From: Citrus sinensis
Lineage: Eukaryota > Streptophyta > Magnoliopsida > Sapindales > Rutaceae
DNA length: 64,000 bases
Assembly: GCF_022201045.2 (NCBI RefSeq)
Contig: NC_068562.1
Coordinates: 25,626,501 to 25,690,500, forward strand
Direction: 5' to 3'
Numbering within the stretch: the first letter of the stretch is position 1; each line of letters opens with the position of its first letter. Shown here piece after piece: positions 1 to 14,100 of the stretch. The translations under genes were made by a program, and so were the position numbers. The notes under the pieces are model-generated. The model searched no databases. It worked only from the letters and a program-made list of their open reading frames with translations, and had not been told where the DNA came from.

Positions 1-700
1 AATTGAAATGACGAAATTTCTGAAACCAAACACAGTCTGATCCTTCACCAGAGCTATTGCACTTGTCGAAAAGTGGTGATTATGGAGCCGTCAACGATGG
101 GAACTAGGAGAAGTACAGGTGGCGATCTTGAAGGTTGTGATAGTGCAATTGTTTGGTTGGAACTAGTGATTGTGAAGTGGTTCAATGGACTCGGGGAAGA
201 AGATGGCTTGCTCTCGCTAGAATCACGCGGTCAACGTCCTTGAAATCGGTGTCGAGAGTGTATCGAACTAGTATTGAGTGTTGCTAATGCGTGGGACGGC
301 GGAGAAGCTTAGGGTTTTTTGTTTGTAAATTATTGGTGACTTGACGTTATGTTATTTTACTTTTGGGTGACTTTGCAAATTGTTGGTAACTTTGCGTTAT
401 ATTAATTTGCTTTTGCTAATGCGTGTGACTTTACTTTTATTTTGTTTTACAAGTTATATTTGTATATTTGATTATTTAATTATTTTTTATTTAATATTAT
501 TATTGGGTAATGGCTAAAATATGTAATAGTGCTTATTTAACTATGTAATGTCACATTTATAATATTCTTTAATTAAATTTATAATAATTATATATATATA
601 TATATATTCACGGATTTTTACGGATTTACAGAAGTAAATCCATATCCAATCCACGGATCAGACGAATTGAGCGGATCAAATTAAATTCTGAACACTCCTA
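1..700. other. Intergenic; possible right end of a truncated transposon
   Basis: No gene is recognised. The first 300 bases are richer in G and C than the flank but have no long open frame. Around 606-697 there is a stretch of repeated ACGGAT-type words ending in GAACACTCCT, which resembles the termini of plant hAT-type MITEs. The matching left terminus would lie outside the window, so this is only a suggestion. Confidence 0.25.
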
Positions 701-1255
701 ATATTATTTGTCAACTGTAAGTATACCCAAAATATAGTTGTCGAAAACTTCTCAAGTTTTGTAAAGTCTTTTATTAGATTTCAAAAGTTACCTGCTTATA
801 TTAGTCAAACTTTGCGTAATAATATTTTAGTTTCTCAAATTTCAATGAAAAATTTTAATAGTTTACATCAAGTTTTTGAGTTTGTTACCTTTTTTAATTT
901 TCCCCCTTAAAGAACCTGAATGGAATGGCATGGGCATAAATTTGATAGTTAAAGTAATTTTATTACGTACAGTTGTTCGATCAAATTCTTATATTAATAT
1001 CAAACCGGGCCTCAATCTATTAAAATGAAAACCATTAAAGTCCTTAGCTTCTGGAGACACAGGTGAAATGAAGATCCATCGAATCCATCAAACCCGAACA
1101 ATTGTTTTAGCTATAATACCATAACCAAGGTTGCGTCTTCAGTTTTTTTAATCAAGGCAGTAAAATGTACAAAGAATAGCTAATACACATACATATATGC
1201 AACATGTTATGTAAAGACACCAAAGACAAATTTAAAATTTCTTCCGCGATGCTTA

Positions 1256-1454
1256 GTCCGTGTTTAGTTGGAAGAAATAGTTGGTGAGAAGAGGAAATGA
1301 AAGGAAAAACAAGGAGAGAAAATGAGTAAAAAAGAGAGGTCAATCTCATTTTCATTATTTGGTTGGACATAAAATTTATCTTTTGCCACTTATTTCTTTC
1401 CACTCTACTCTTTTCTACTCGTCTCCTCTACTTTTGTTTCTTCAAACCAAATGC
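1256..1454. mobile_element. Candidate short MITE, about 200 bp
   Basis: The left end (GTCCGTGTTTAGTTGGAAG) and the reverse complement of the right end (GGCATTTGGTTTGAAG) are imperfect inverted repeats, followed on both sides by purine-rich GAAAGGAAA-like stretches that can pair. No clear target-site duplication was found. The 'GTTTGGTT' terminal word is common in small plant MITEs. Family not assigned. Confidence 0.35.
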
Positions 1455-1890
1455 CTTCAGAATAAGCTCAAACACCGAGTTTAAATACAAACTTAAAACT
1501 CTAACATAGAAGAATTAAAAACGAAACGAATCTAATTTTAAAAAATTTGAAGCGGGCAAACCTCGCAACCTCTTATTCAATGGCAGACCTAGGAATTTAA
1601 TCTAGAGGGAACTTAATTTAAATACAACTGTTGGTGAATAAAATATTACTAGCATAAATTCATAATATTATCTATAATTTAAATAGATAATTTTTGGGTG
1701 ATAAGGTTAGTATGCAGGAGATTAAAATGAAGACAGGTGTAGTTTAGCTAGCTTGACACCTATATTAGATAAGCACAAAATTATCTATAAAAGCGGCAAG
1801 ATTATGACAGTAAAGGGGAAAAAGGAAAGAAAAAAGGCAAATGGGGAATATAGAAGCAGAGCAAGAAAGAAGAAAGCAGAGCAAGTAGGA

Positions 1891-2036
1891 AGACAAGCAA
1901 GAAGCCATAAAGAAGTCAAAAAGCCAAGAAGACATAAAGAAACCGAAGATAAGCTGAAACAGAAGACAAGCAAGAAGCCATAAAGAAGTCAAAAAGCCAA
2001 GAAGACATAAAGAAACCGAAGATAAGCTGAAACAGA
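1891..2036. repeat. 73-bp direct tandem repeat, two copies, purine-rich
   Basis: The unit starting AGACAAGCAAGAAGCC at 1891 recurs at 1964 with near-perfect identity. It lies in a purine-rich tract (about 1810-2040). Short open frames on both strands here are a by-product of the Lys/Arg-rich composition. The 73-bp unit is not a multiple of three, so it does not look like a coding repeat. Confidence 0.8.
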
Positions 2037-2789
2037 GATTACTAGCAGCAGCAAACACAAAGCACAGCAGCTTATTTGTTTGTAATAACAACAACTAAAG
2101 AATTTTAGGGGATGATGACAAAAGCAAAGAATGGCAGTGGCATGTCAGTAGCAGTTGCGTCCAAGTCTATTAAGAATCAACGACTTAGGGTGATTTCGCA
2201 TGGAAATTCAAATTTTTTTCAACTTGATCAAACTATAATTGGAGAAGAAATTTTCTTTCTTTATGATAAAAAGAGAGATATTAAATTTTTAAGGAAATGA
2301 GAGCCATTAAACATAATGACTAACATAGGGGAATTAGAGATAAGAATGATATGTTTAAATAATATAAATGAAAAGTTATAAATTGGAGTATGAAAATAAC
2401 TAGAAATAATAAGGATTTTTTTTTAATAGTCTGTATTTAAGAATGGAACTTAATGAGATATAAAATCAGGGCTTAATAGCTACAGCCTTCCATTAAATCA
2501 TGAATATTAGGTCAAATTTTAAAAGGCCTAGAAGACCTCAATCTGGTCTAAATAGATCATGCATGTAAAATATTTTTTAAAAAGAGCAGAGCTAGTGGCA
2601 CCCACTAAAATTCTTATAAAATCACTCTTTGTAAATTTACAATTTCAACCGCGACTAAATAAGTTTTAAAGCTAGAGGAAAAAAATATCTAATTAAAACA
2701 CATGTATCATCTTCTAGTGATTAATATATGGTTATTAATTGTGGGTGCCTAGATTTTTAAAATTATCAGAGTAGAGCTAGAGGCTAATA

Positions 2790-2869
<80 letters not shown>
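2790..2869. repeat. Compound microsatellite (TA)n(TG)n
   Basis: An uninterrupted TA run passes directly into a TG run of about 40 bases. It is a simple sequence repeat likely to vary in length between individuals. Confidence 0.95.
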
Positions 2870-2871
<2 letters not shown>

Positions 2872-3120
2872 TTCTAAGCTTCATTATGATTTTAGTTTAA
2901 TAGTACTATATTGATTAATAACACAAACACTTTATCTTATTAAAGTAATCATTATTTTGAGAGCTTTTAGAAGCTAGTAGTTATATTGAAAATAAATCTC
3001 ATTAATAATGTGCGTGAAAATATGAAATCAAGTCTAGCGGAAATTCTACAAGCTACAGAGATTCTGGCGTTTTGTTAAAACAAATAAGAAGCTAGATCGT
3101 AGGTTTACTTGGGTGTTTTT

Positions 3121-3245
3121 ATTGTAATTTTTAAATATTGTAATTTTGGGTAATTTTGTGTTTTTAGAATTATTGTAATTTTTAAATATTGTAATTTTGG
3201 GTAATTTTGTGTTTTTAGAATTATTGTAATTTTTAAATATTTTTA
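3121..3245. repeat. 51-bp tandem repeat, about 2.4 copies
   Basis: The unit beginning ATTGTAATTTTTAAATATTG starts at 3121, 3172 and 3223 (third copy partial). The two full copies are essentially identical, which suggests a recent slippage or duplication event in AT-rich intergenic DNA. Confidence 0.85.
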
Positions 3246-4068
3246 ATTGGGTGTTTTTAAAATAGGAGTTTAATGAGAAGTTTAGTAGGAGTGGCTCTTC
3301 TCTTAGGTGACTTAGACAATTACTTAGGGTCCTATTATATATTAAAACCTTAAGTTTGTATTAAACATATATTTTATCTTAAAGAAATTTAATTTCTATA
3401 GTATAGCTAACTCAATTATAATTAATATATTAATTTTTAATTATTGTTGCTCTATCATTATCTCTTTTTTTTTTTAAATAAACAACCAAAATTTATGCAA
3501 AGACTTTCTGCATAAAAGCTTACATTTATTACCTTATCCACTAGCATATTTTCCTCCTAAAACAAAGATACTATGTGCATTTCTTAGGGAAAAAAATCAG
3601 CCTTTTTTTCCACTATTTTCTATGGTCAATCGTCGTTGCTCAAAGACTCATAAGTCATATTATCGAAGTTAATTTGTAGTTTCAATAATTCCCAAATTTC
3701 AAATTTTTATCTTTCTATACTCCTCTTAATTACTTGTATTATTTAGTTGTCTCATTTCTTTTTGAAAATATTCTTATATTTGTAGGTTGTTTTTTTTTTT
3801 TTTAATAATTGTTTGCTTGTTTTCAAAAAATATTTACTGGAAAAAATCGAGCAAAACAGGTAAAAATTCAAGAAAAGAAAAGAAAAGAAAAGTTAGTCCT
3901 AGCCCTTCATAAGTGTGTCACAAGCAGTAATAGAGATGTTAAGTAAAAACATATAGTAATTAAATAAGTTTCAATTGAATTAAAAGATGATGAAACAATT
4001 TGTCTAAAGTCCTATAAATACTTGAGCCACTTCTGAACGTAGAAGGGTCAAATGCCACCACTCAATTT

Positions 4069-4071
<3 letters not shown>

Positions 4072-4115
<44 letters not shown>
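4072..4115. repeat. (TA)n microsatellite
   Basis: A pure TA dinucleotide run of about 44 bases. Confidence 0.95.
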
Positions 4116-4123
<8 letters not shown>

Positions 4124-4130
4124 ATTTAAT

Positions 4131-4563
4131 GTTGAACATATGCATTCATATAACAAGTAATTGTATGCGACTATCATACAACTTTTGACTTTGACACCAA
4201 ATAAAAAGTTGAATTAAATATATATATTATTTTAAAGCCCATCATGTTGACTTTTTGGTATTACTTGACTTATAAATACATATTTTATTTGCCCTCTTCA
4301 TTTATTCCATTCTTCAGTTCAAGTTGACAGAAGCCAAGAGTTAAGATAGAGTGTCCTAAGAGCTTTAAACTCTTATTTTAGTGATTTGAGAGTTTGTGTG
4401 TATTGTGATTTTGGGTTGTGAGACAAAATATTATAATACTTATAATTCATTTCACTAATAAAATATTTCCTTCTATTTTCACTGTGAATATAGGTTAAAA
4501 GCTGAACCACTTAAATTCTAATATCTTAGTGTGATCATTATTTTTTAATTTTACTTTAACAGT
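4131..4563 (+). mobile_element. Possible decayed LTR remnant
   Basis: The block begins TGTTGAACATATG and ends TTTACTTTAACA, so it has TG...CA ends. It contains a TATAAATA box near 4270 followed by a U5-like region rich in GTGTG/TTGTGA. No flanking 5-bp duplication matches and no second copy is present. A fragment of an LTR is plausible but unproven. Confidence 0.25.
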
Positions 4564-6980
4564 GTGTCTACTTCACTCATTAATTTCCAAACGTTTAAAA
4601 TACTACAAATTATTATCGGACCACTCTTACAACAATTACAAAATGCCTCTCATATGTTGTGCGTGCATATATATTACATTCAGAAATTGCACAAAGTAGC
4701 ACATGAAGTCAAAGGACTTTTTGTTTCTCAAAAAACACATGGACGTATGGCAATCAAATGGTCGATAATTGGTTTATTAAAAAGAGAAAGCGTCAAGTTC
4801 AATTGAATATTTAAAGCAAATTTGTGACATTATGACACGTAATATCCACATTTTTCATTCAGCTGGTTAATTTCTGCTTTACGGCTGATGTGGTGATTGC
4901 ATGCAAGTTTCGTGATAGTTTCTCATGCAAATAATTATTGGTGGTCCGAGCCAAATCAAGAATATACTTGCTCCTTTTTTCCTTTCTTTTTTTTTTTTCT
5001 TTTTGAATTTGTACTTTGTATTTTAGTTTGCTTTATATAACAACGACAACACTCTTAAGCTTGATACCAAGACAACTGGATCGAAGTTGATATAACAAAA
5101 TCGTCTTCTTTTCTTGCTTTTAATTTTTGTCCAAATTTTTAAAGCCGTTAAGTACCTTTCAAAAAGATGCATCTTCTTGACAAACTTAAAGCATTCAAAT
5201 TCGATCTCAATTTGTCTTCAATTTTGTGAGATACATAGTATGTGGAGTGTGGACAATGTGAATCATTGGCAGCATTGAGGATTGCCCAGCTGGTTAGTAT
5301 TGCCTTAATCAAACTAAACCTTCCTCCTGACTCATGCAACGTGGCTCAAATGCTGAATCTCTTATTGATAAATTTTATTAATTTAACTAAAACATACATA
5401 AATAAAATAGAACTTAAAAAATCACCTTCTGAGGTAATGTAAAGGGCAATATAGCGGCCAGATCCCCTAATTGCTTCTCTTGATACGAAATAAGAGAACT
5501 TCTACTGACAATCTAATAACAAAATGATTACAAGGTTCCGAATTTGTAAAAGAGGAAAAAATCATGAACAACATATATCTAAACATGAAATAATTAAGAA
5601 ATAAAAGTTTGGACGTTGATATCGGACACAAGTTGTGATTTGGTTGTTGTTAAGCCTAATTTTTTTGTCAGGCGTGCTTTGACAGAATAGTTCGAAGTAC
5701 TTATCATTTGATGTCTGTAAGTGAAAATGCAAAGTAAGGTCACAATGGACGTGATTTAATTATCTGCTTTTTGACTCTTCAGAATTCACGCCGAAGACTG
5801 AATCATTTCTTATTCAACCCATGAATAGGAGCTTGTTTTACATATATTTTACTACATGTATATTGAAGTTGGATTCAATGTTGAACTCTGATTCTTGTTA
5901 ACTTTTTTAAAAAATATAATTGCTAGTTATTAGAAACGACTATAAAAATAATTGAATCTTAATTATATATGGACACACGGCAAAAGATTATGAACAAGTG
6001 AGTACAACTCAGCTCTGTATTGGATTTAAATTTATGTATATGGCATTATTTATGTTTTAAAATGATTTTCTACCGTGGATTTTTCCATCTACTTTGTCCA
6101 TTTATTTATCTAAATTTGTATTGAGTTATGATTATATGATAACAATTGTAAATTCTTACACTTCTAAAGAACTATTCAAGCGATTTCATGTCAAGTAATG
6201 ATGTATAGTTAACTACTTATTAAATCAATTTTTCATTATTCAATAGATAAATGTCACGTTATATTTTTGACATGGAAGGGGGAACAAAGATTTTGAGAGA
6301 GCAAAAGCCGGTGACAAAAGCGACACAGATCATTTTGGTCAATTGTATATGTAAATTACATGTCATCTTAATTTTGAATATTTTTTTATTTATTGTTTTT
6401 ATTTATTGTTTAGCCTAATTAATAGTAATTTATTCTCCTTCCTTAAGCAGAATTCAAACTACGAATCTCTTATTTCGGATATAAAAAATTTTAGTATTTT
6501 AACTGGATGGCACCCGCAAATCTTAATTATTTATCATGACATTGATTTCAGTCAAGATCTGGGACCATTTTCCAGTTATACACGGCTTCTTTTCCTGAGG
6601 TTGACGCTCTTTCTTTAGCAAAAGATGTAACTTCAATCGTTTTTAAGACACTTCAAATCTGATGTAGTCTCTCTCCATGCAAATCAATCAAAAAAATCTC
6701 TCCTATTAATTAATTTTTTAATTTTATTATTATTATTTTTTTTAAAACGACTTATTTCATTTCTTCCTCAATCAACGCGTCCTCTTTTTCACTTAATGCA
6801 ATTGTTATCAGTGATGATGATTGAGACTTCTGGCAATTTATGGCCAAACTACTACCGAAATTCGAGAAAGATGTAAAACAACATCGTTTCTTGCCGGCCA
6901 TTATAACCATTTAAGTAAATAAACAATCTTAAAGTTAAAAATACACAAACATAAATATGACTTTATAATCTAGCATTTTG

Positions 6981-7060
6981 TAGGATAATATGATATTCAT
7001 ATATAGATGTACATAGTTTTTAGGATAATATGATATTCATATATAGATGTACATAGTTAC
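6981..7060. repeat. 40-bp perfect tandem duplication
   Basis: Two adjacent 40-bp units beginning TAGGATAATATGATATTC (6981-7020 and 7021-7060) differ only in their last two bases. Confidence 0.95.
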
Positions 7061-7179
7061 TCCCTTGTTGCGTGATGACTAACTATTTAGGACCAGAATT
7101 CTTTCTTAATCTGGCATTTTCCAATTATGAATTAATAAAATATGAGTTTGTGATGGATAGTGGGTAATTATCGGTGGAG

Positions 7180-7400
7180 GAACTATGATTTCGATTTGAC
7201 GGAGGCCATAATAGAGAACACATATGCTAAAGTAGGCTGTCACATTATTTAGGTAAAATTGAGAAGACTAGGGCCATAGTGGATTAGTCATAAAATATAG
7301 AATGTTATAACAAAATTATATAAAATGACGGGACCATATGTAAAATTCACATGAATGTAGTGAAATTTCAATTCATATGTGGCTCTATTTACATTTTAAA
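7180..7400. repeat. Dispersed repeat, related to 46503-46700
   Basis: The order of words (GGAGGCCATAA, AAAATTGAGAAG, AGGGCCATAGTGGA, CGGGACCATATG, GTGAAATTTC) parallels a block near 46.5 kb with words such as AAAATTGAGGAGG, GAGGGCTAGAATGGAGG, CGGGGCCAATTT and GTAAAATTTCC. The two blocks appear to be diverged copies of one family, probably a MITE or LTR fragment. Confidence 0.45.
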
Positions 7401-10400
7401 AATTACTTTAAATATTTATTTATAAAATTTTAAAAATTAATTTTTCTTTATACACTCTTTTAAATGCTAAAAATGTCTTTACTTAAATCTTTTTAAATTA
7501 ATTATTTTTATTTACTATGCACGCATATAAAAATATTCAATTCATCAAAAGCAATAAACAAAATTAAGATGAAGACGTCTTCAATTCTTTTGGAGAAAAA
7601 TATTTTAAGTACTTATTTAAATGAATCAAATTCATTATCAAAATTAACTCGTTTTCTTAAACAAAAAGAAGAAATAAATAAAAACATCAAATTTCAAAGT
7701 TTATTATTTATCTAATCCTAACCTTGCTTCAATCTTAAAAATTATTCAAGAAATCAACATGCAAGTTCATTAGAAGCTTTATGAGGAAATGCCATAACTA
7801 TAATCCTCAACTAATAATGAAACTAATTTTAGGAAGAAATCAATATAGTTAACGAACCATCACCAGATTTTGCCAACTTAAAAAGTAGATTGCCAGATTT
7901 CAGGAAACTGAAAATTGGTTAGTGCAATTAAAAGTTTATTTACTGAAAAATCAAAAGGGTAGTAGTTTATTTATTAATATTTGTAAAGTTTTAGGGTTAA
8001 AGTAGAAGAATTGTATATACGTTGAAAGACTAGTGTACTAACTATATGGTGGGTATTAGAATTAATTACGTTTTATTTATTCATAATATATTGTCTTTAA
8101 TAATAAATCATACCATGAGTATTTTTGTAATAAATTATTTTATTACAATAAGAGTGCTCAACGTATTTTCTAGAGTGTAAATAGTTCCAACCTATTAAGT
8201 AGTGATCCATTTGGATTTTATTTGTCATATATTCCTTTTTTTTTTTTCAATTTTGTTCATATTTTCTTACTACAATAGCATTTTTTTATATTTGAAATAT
8301 GAATATGTCTAAATTTGACTGAAGTTTGAATGGATTTAAATACAAATATTCGAATGATTGTTTCTTTTCTCTCTTTTTTTTAGTATTTGAATATAAGTGG
8401 CATTTTATTTGTTGTTATAAATAAAAGCATTTTAAACATCGTTAGTTGACATTCTGTCTTCATTAGTCAAAGGGAATGATTTTAAAATTTAGGAAATAAG
8501 CATATTTAATAGAGATATTTTTTGGATATAATATTTACTTCTCATTTAGATTAAAGTTACAGAAATTTACTTGTTTTATTTAAATGTAAACATTTGAAAA
8601 TCAAATATAAGTTACAAAAACAAGTTAAAAATTAATAAAATTTCAAATTTCTGATATTTATCGTATAAACTTTTCCTTGAGGGACATAAGTATGAACAAA
8701 ATGGGGTTAAAAAAAATATTTATGCATTTCAGTGATGCTCGTTACTCTGGGATAACATAGCTGGACCCTCTTACTAAAGTAGGAAATGAGACATGATCTC
8801 TCACCTATAAAATAGAAGAAATTAATTAAAGAATTAATCAATACAATATTCAAATATTAACCATGACGCTTTCTTTTTTGCGGGAATCACTCTGCTGTCT
8901 CCAACATAAATTCAATTAATTAGTAAAACAGTCAATGAGTAAATAGACCTAATTGTTCTTGAATCCTCTAATTTAATTTAATTTAATTTTTTTTTTAAAG
9001 TTTCGAATAAACCAAAGTTCTTTCTGTGAACGCTTAATCGATCATTTGTAATAAACAAATCATACAGCTCTTAAAGGAATCGATAGTGGACGTTAAAAAA
9101 GGCCAAAAAAGAATCAAGAAGAAGAAATGAGAGAATTTAGCTTTACTTTGTTAGATTGTGTTGCAATTAAAATATGCAAAAAAATTATTTGGAGTAAAGC
9201 AGAATCCTATCACCTTAAAAGAATTTATATCAATCAATTAATTAATTAATTAAGGCCATAGTGCTGTAAGAATCAATGTTGCGCGGGATTTAATTAAACA
9301 TACATAATCAATGGAAAAGAATATATAGATTAATGTGTGACGTCGACTGAAGTTGTGGGCTTCATGCAACACATGTGACAATCCCACGTATGATATCAAC
9401 AAGTACAGCGATAAGCAGAATAATTGATTCAAATAAGTGATTAATTTAATTTCTTACTCTTCTTTCCTATCTTTTACGTAACCTGGGGGCTAGGCTTTAG
9501 TTCAATAATTTCTAATTAGTAACTCGGTATACAGGAATTATGCTGTTTTGATGTTAATGAAAAAGAAGTATGTGGATGTCTTTAGGCTTTTACTGTGATA
9601 AGAGTTAAACATTACTGATGGAAATAAAATAAATAAACAATCAATCAAATGGTAGATTGTCTCTGTCTTAATTATTAATTATGAAAGACTGATTGTCAAA
9701 TAACATTAAGATTGATTAACTCAAATTTACTAACCAACTATTATTATCAAATTATGTTAAATTGAGTACTCTTTGTGTTCATGAATTAATAAGAGAGAAA
9801 TTCACTTTATATTATTTCTAAAAAATTTCAAACTGTATAGTATTGGAGCAGCATTTTTAATTTGCCTGATCACTTGAGTTCAACTGGAAGAAAGATGAGT
9901 TAAAAAAACAATTTGAATTTTCTCCACTCTCCTTATTTTATTTTCAAAAACCTTTATGTGGTTGAGGTTTTTAAACAATCCTTATTTGTAAACTAAAATG
10001 TTAGACTTCGTCTCGGTATTAATTATCCTACGATAAAATAACGAAATCCAGCTCCCTCCAAGAAAAAGAAAAAGTCAGATTCTAAATAAGATTAGTGTGT
10101 TCATTGAAATTTTGTCCTTCAAGTAAAGTTTATGTCTCGGCCACCTTAAGCTTACAGGTTTTTACATTATGCCCTCCTAAAGTAAAATTGTTTTAGTTTT
10201 TTTTTTTTCGTTTTTTTTGTTATTTTTTAATGTCAAAATCTTAATTCCACCCCTGGAATATCTTCCAATCAAAGCTAAACATAAGAGAATCAAATGGTAA
10301 ACTAAAATGAATTTAAGTAGTCTAATAAATGATTCTTTTGACATTTCTTTCATGTTAATGGAATGAAATTTCTAACTTTTTCTTTTAATTAAAAAATTGA

Positions 10401-10573
10401 ATTCTGACCAAAATAAGGAAAAAAAATCATGATTCTTATGCCAAAACCATTCCGATCACGTTGTTTTCATTACAATTACTCCTTTTACTTGAAGCCGCTA
10501 GCATCTTTTGTCATGAAATTCCTTTTCTAGCATTAATTAGTAGGGTAAGAAAAAAGCAATGGGGTATATCCTA

Positions 10574-10880
10574 CAAAGTTAATAAAATGGTCACCTACAT
10601 CTATTTTCATGTTTCCATCAACAGATCATCTAAAAAAAAAATTATACAACTTTATCACATTACTATATGATCATCCAATTGCATAACATCATACATTTTT
10701 AGTATTATTTTCAATCATCATAAATGCATTGCGTAAAGTTAATAAATGGTCACCTATATCTATATATCCATGTTTCCATCAATGGATTATTTAAATAAAA
10801 TTCAATATATCATTATCACATCACCAACCATTCAATTACATAATATCACACATTCTTATTATTTTTAAATACATTGCGTA
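10574..10880. repeat. Diverged tandem duplication of about 160 bp
   Basis: A block starting AAAGTTAATAAAATGGTCACC at about 10576 recurs from about 10736, with the same order of words (CATGTTTCCATCAA, TTATCACAT, ATTGCGTAAA). The two copies are imperfect and AT-rich. They lie about 300 bp upstream of the WAT1-like gene and may be part of its upstream region. Confidence 0.6.
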
Positions 10881-11103
10881 AATATAACAACACGTGCTGT
10901 TATATATGGGACTGAATACGTTTCTATTGAGATGTGGCCGATTTAGTCTCACCTAAATTTTTCAGAGAAACTTTATGATAACAAATTTTGGTGGTCCCTT
11001 AAGCTAAAGCAGTCTATCATGTTCGCCACACACGTCCCAATAATAGAAGAAACACTTGTACTTTTCAGTGAGCATTCTCTTCATTGCCCATTTTCCCTGC
11101 GCT

Positions 11104-11110
11104 TATATAA
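11104..11110 (+). promoter_or_regulatory. TATA box of the WAT1-related gene
   Basis: TATATAA lies 79 bp upstream of the start codon at 11189 in a GC-richer context (CGCTTATATAAACCC), the expected arrangement for a short plant 5' leader. Confidence 0.7.
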
Positions 11111-11188
11111 ACCCTCTCTTGATGACCATTATTGTACTTGGCATTCCAAGGTCTGTGACTGAGATAAAAACAGCTAGCTAGTAGATTC

Positions 11189-14100
11189 ATGATGCAATTG
11201 CCATTAATGGATAAACAGAGGCCTTACTTGACTGTAATTCTTATACAAGCAATCTATGCTGGCATGTTCTTGCTCTCTAAAGCTGCTTTCAATGGCGGTA
11301 TGAACAATTTTGTGTTCATCTTCTACAGGCAGGCTTTTGCAACTCTCTTCGTAGCTCCTATTTCCTTGGCTGTTGAATGGTAATAATAACGATTTAATAT
11401 CTTTTTTAAAAAATTATGTTCATTAATCATTTTTCTTCTTCTTTGTCAATTAATGATAATAATAATAATAATGATGACCATCTCTTTTTTTTGGGTGTTA
11501 CAGGAAAAAAGCACCTCCCCTTTCATTTCTCACCTTCTGCAAGATCTTTTTCCTCTCTTTAATCGGGTATGTTCTGTGTTCTACCTCCAAAACATTGATG
11601 AATATTATGGCAAGAATTAAATTTTTTAAGTTTTTTTTTTTTGAATTTCAGGATAACTTTCAGCTTGGACTTGTATGGTATTGCTTTGATTTATACTTCA
11701 GCAACTTTGGCTGCTGCAACTACAAATTGCCTTCCTGCTATTACTTTCTTCCTTGCAGTTCTGCTTAGGTAATTTGTTTAATAAAGTTGCTTGAACTTTA
11801 ATCAAATCGCATGAATTCTTTTATCAAACAAATTTAGAGATGCTTCATTAAAGCTTTAATTTTAAATATGCATCGCCTCACAATTAAAGTTTTTTGTGCA
11901 TGATGGGTGCATGTTCTTGGATGTTTCAGATATGTGATGTATTTTTTGAGAAAGGTAGTCCATGTCTTATTAGTCGAGTCGTTTTTGAGTTTGTATTTTG
12001 TAAAATACGAGCTTAATAATAAATTATCTCAACTTTCACAATTTCATGATCAGCCATCAATTTATTATTAATTAATCATGTTAGCTTTAATACACATATC
12101 ATAAAAAATTAATTGTCTTTGTCAAACAAAAGATAGAGGAAGTTCATCATTTCCAACTTGTTTGTTAGGTTTAAACTTAAGAGGTTTTAATTTTTATAAG
12201 GAAAAAGAAGAAGAAAGAACAAATATAAATTTTTTTATGAATTTGTTTGTTGTTTGATTAATTGAGCTGATAAGGACCAGCTAGCGAGATTCCACTTCTA
12301 GGGAAGAGAAGAGTGGGAAAAAAAAGTTGACTTTGATCAACTGAATGTCTGTACAATTAACTGGGCATAATTATGTGCTATTATATAATACAATAATAAT
12401 TTAAAAGCTAATTAATTTGTATTCAGTATAACTATGAGTTTTCATGTAATTTTATTTAACTCATCATCTAAATTTAAATTTTATGATATGTAAAAGGTAA
12501 AATATTTAATTTGTACTTTAATCAATCCCACCTTTAAAAAAATTATAAAAAAAAAATGAAAGATTGATGGCTAATTAAAAAACTTGTACAATTTCATTAG
12601 AAGCCAAACCAAGGGTCCCTATAGTGATACGTATCGACTGACAAAGCCAAAACTTGGTGTAATGACCATGATAAATCCAAGTATTGCCTTTGTCTTGTCA
12701 CAAAAGCATGCACCACTCCCATGCCATGATATTACAAACGATCACTCTCTAAATCAGTTACGTGGAGTTAGCTGCATGAGTAGACGTACAGATTATTTTT
12801 GCAGGTTTCAGATTTTAGCGTCGAAGGACGCCTCTCCTTGAAGGACAGTAGATGTGACCCAAAATGAGCCCCCACCGCACACAATATTATAAAAGTAGAA
12901 ACGACCCACATCTATTGTTGGACCCATCTCATTTGGTAGCCTAAATGCAAAGCGTTTTCACTTTTCACTCAACTTAGAGTTGCTTATGTAAATTGTTTTC
13001 GCAACATATATACTGTTACAATAATAAAATTAATTGAAAACTAATTTGTGTTATAGGATGGAGGTTTTGAAGTTGAAGACAGTCCCTGGGGTGGCAAAGC
13101 TTGTAGGTATATTAATTTGCATAGGTGGTGCAGCCACTCTGGCCTTTTACAATGGCCCGCAGCTGAGACTTTTGTGCCACCATCACATTTTTGGACACCA
13201 TAACAGCCAACAAATTCATGGTCATGTTTCCTCTGGCAAAACTTGGATAAAGGGTTGCTTTATCATGCTCTCTTCCAACACCTTTTTTGGTTTGTGGCTT
13301 GTATTGCAGGTACCTAGCCTCTTCTACTACTGATTTGTGTTTCTTTTATAGTCTCATTTTATATTACTTGTTGGGTCAAAAATATATGCATTATTGTAAA
13401 TGCAAAGGTTTGTAGAATTTTATGAAAATTATAAGTAGGAGAAAGATCAAAACTAGATCCCAAAAAAAAAAGGCATATTTTACGAAGAGAAAATGACATC
13501 TTTCTCAGATATTATTTTTATCACCTAGTTCTCTAATAAATAATTAGTTACTGATTTCATCCTTGGTAGTTTTCACATAAAATTGATTGTATGGGACCTT
13601 TTGAAATTAAACTAACTTGTTAGTTAATTTATTTGTTAAAAGATCACATTAATTTATTCTTCAACATTTTTTTTTGTTCCTGCTAAAATTTTGACATCAA
13701 TGATGAAAGAGGATATTAAAACCCTATGAACCAATGGGTAAATATAATTTTTAAGAGAGACTAAAATATCATTCCCCCTTTTTAAAAAGACACACACTAA
13801 CACTTGTTTTTAATACTAATTTTAGACCTTTATTACCTTACAAGATATGCCAAGATCTAGAAATACCATAGTAATGATTTTATTCATCATTGTTCATTGC
13901 AGGGTTTCGTGATGAAAAGCTACCCATCAAAGCTTCTCTTTACAACGCTGCAATGCTTTCTAAGCTCAATTCAATCGTTTGCAATTGCCATTGCTTTGGA
14001 AAGAGACCCCCATGAATGGGTGTTAGGCTGGAATGTCAGACTCCTCGCTGTGGCATATTGTGTATATAAATCTAGCTCTATCTCCTTTAACTTTTCAGTT

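Larger units (their letters stand above)
4564..10570. other. Six-kb intergenic stretch without a recognised gene
   Basis: All open frames are short (100 residues or fewer), AT-biased and match no family I recognise. Visible structure is limited to a 40-bp tandem repeat at 6981-7060, a dispersed repeat at about 7180-7400 and poly-A/T runs. I see no splice-linked coding exons. Confidence 0.6.

Noticed and set aside
1753..2094. Overlapping Lys/Arg-rich (+) and Leu/Ser/Phe-rich (-) open frames
   Set aside because: They arise from a purine-rich strand and a 73-bp tandem repeat; they have no domain, no splice partner and no family similarity.
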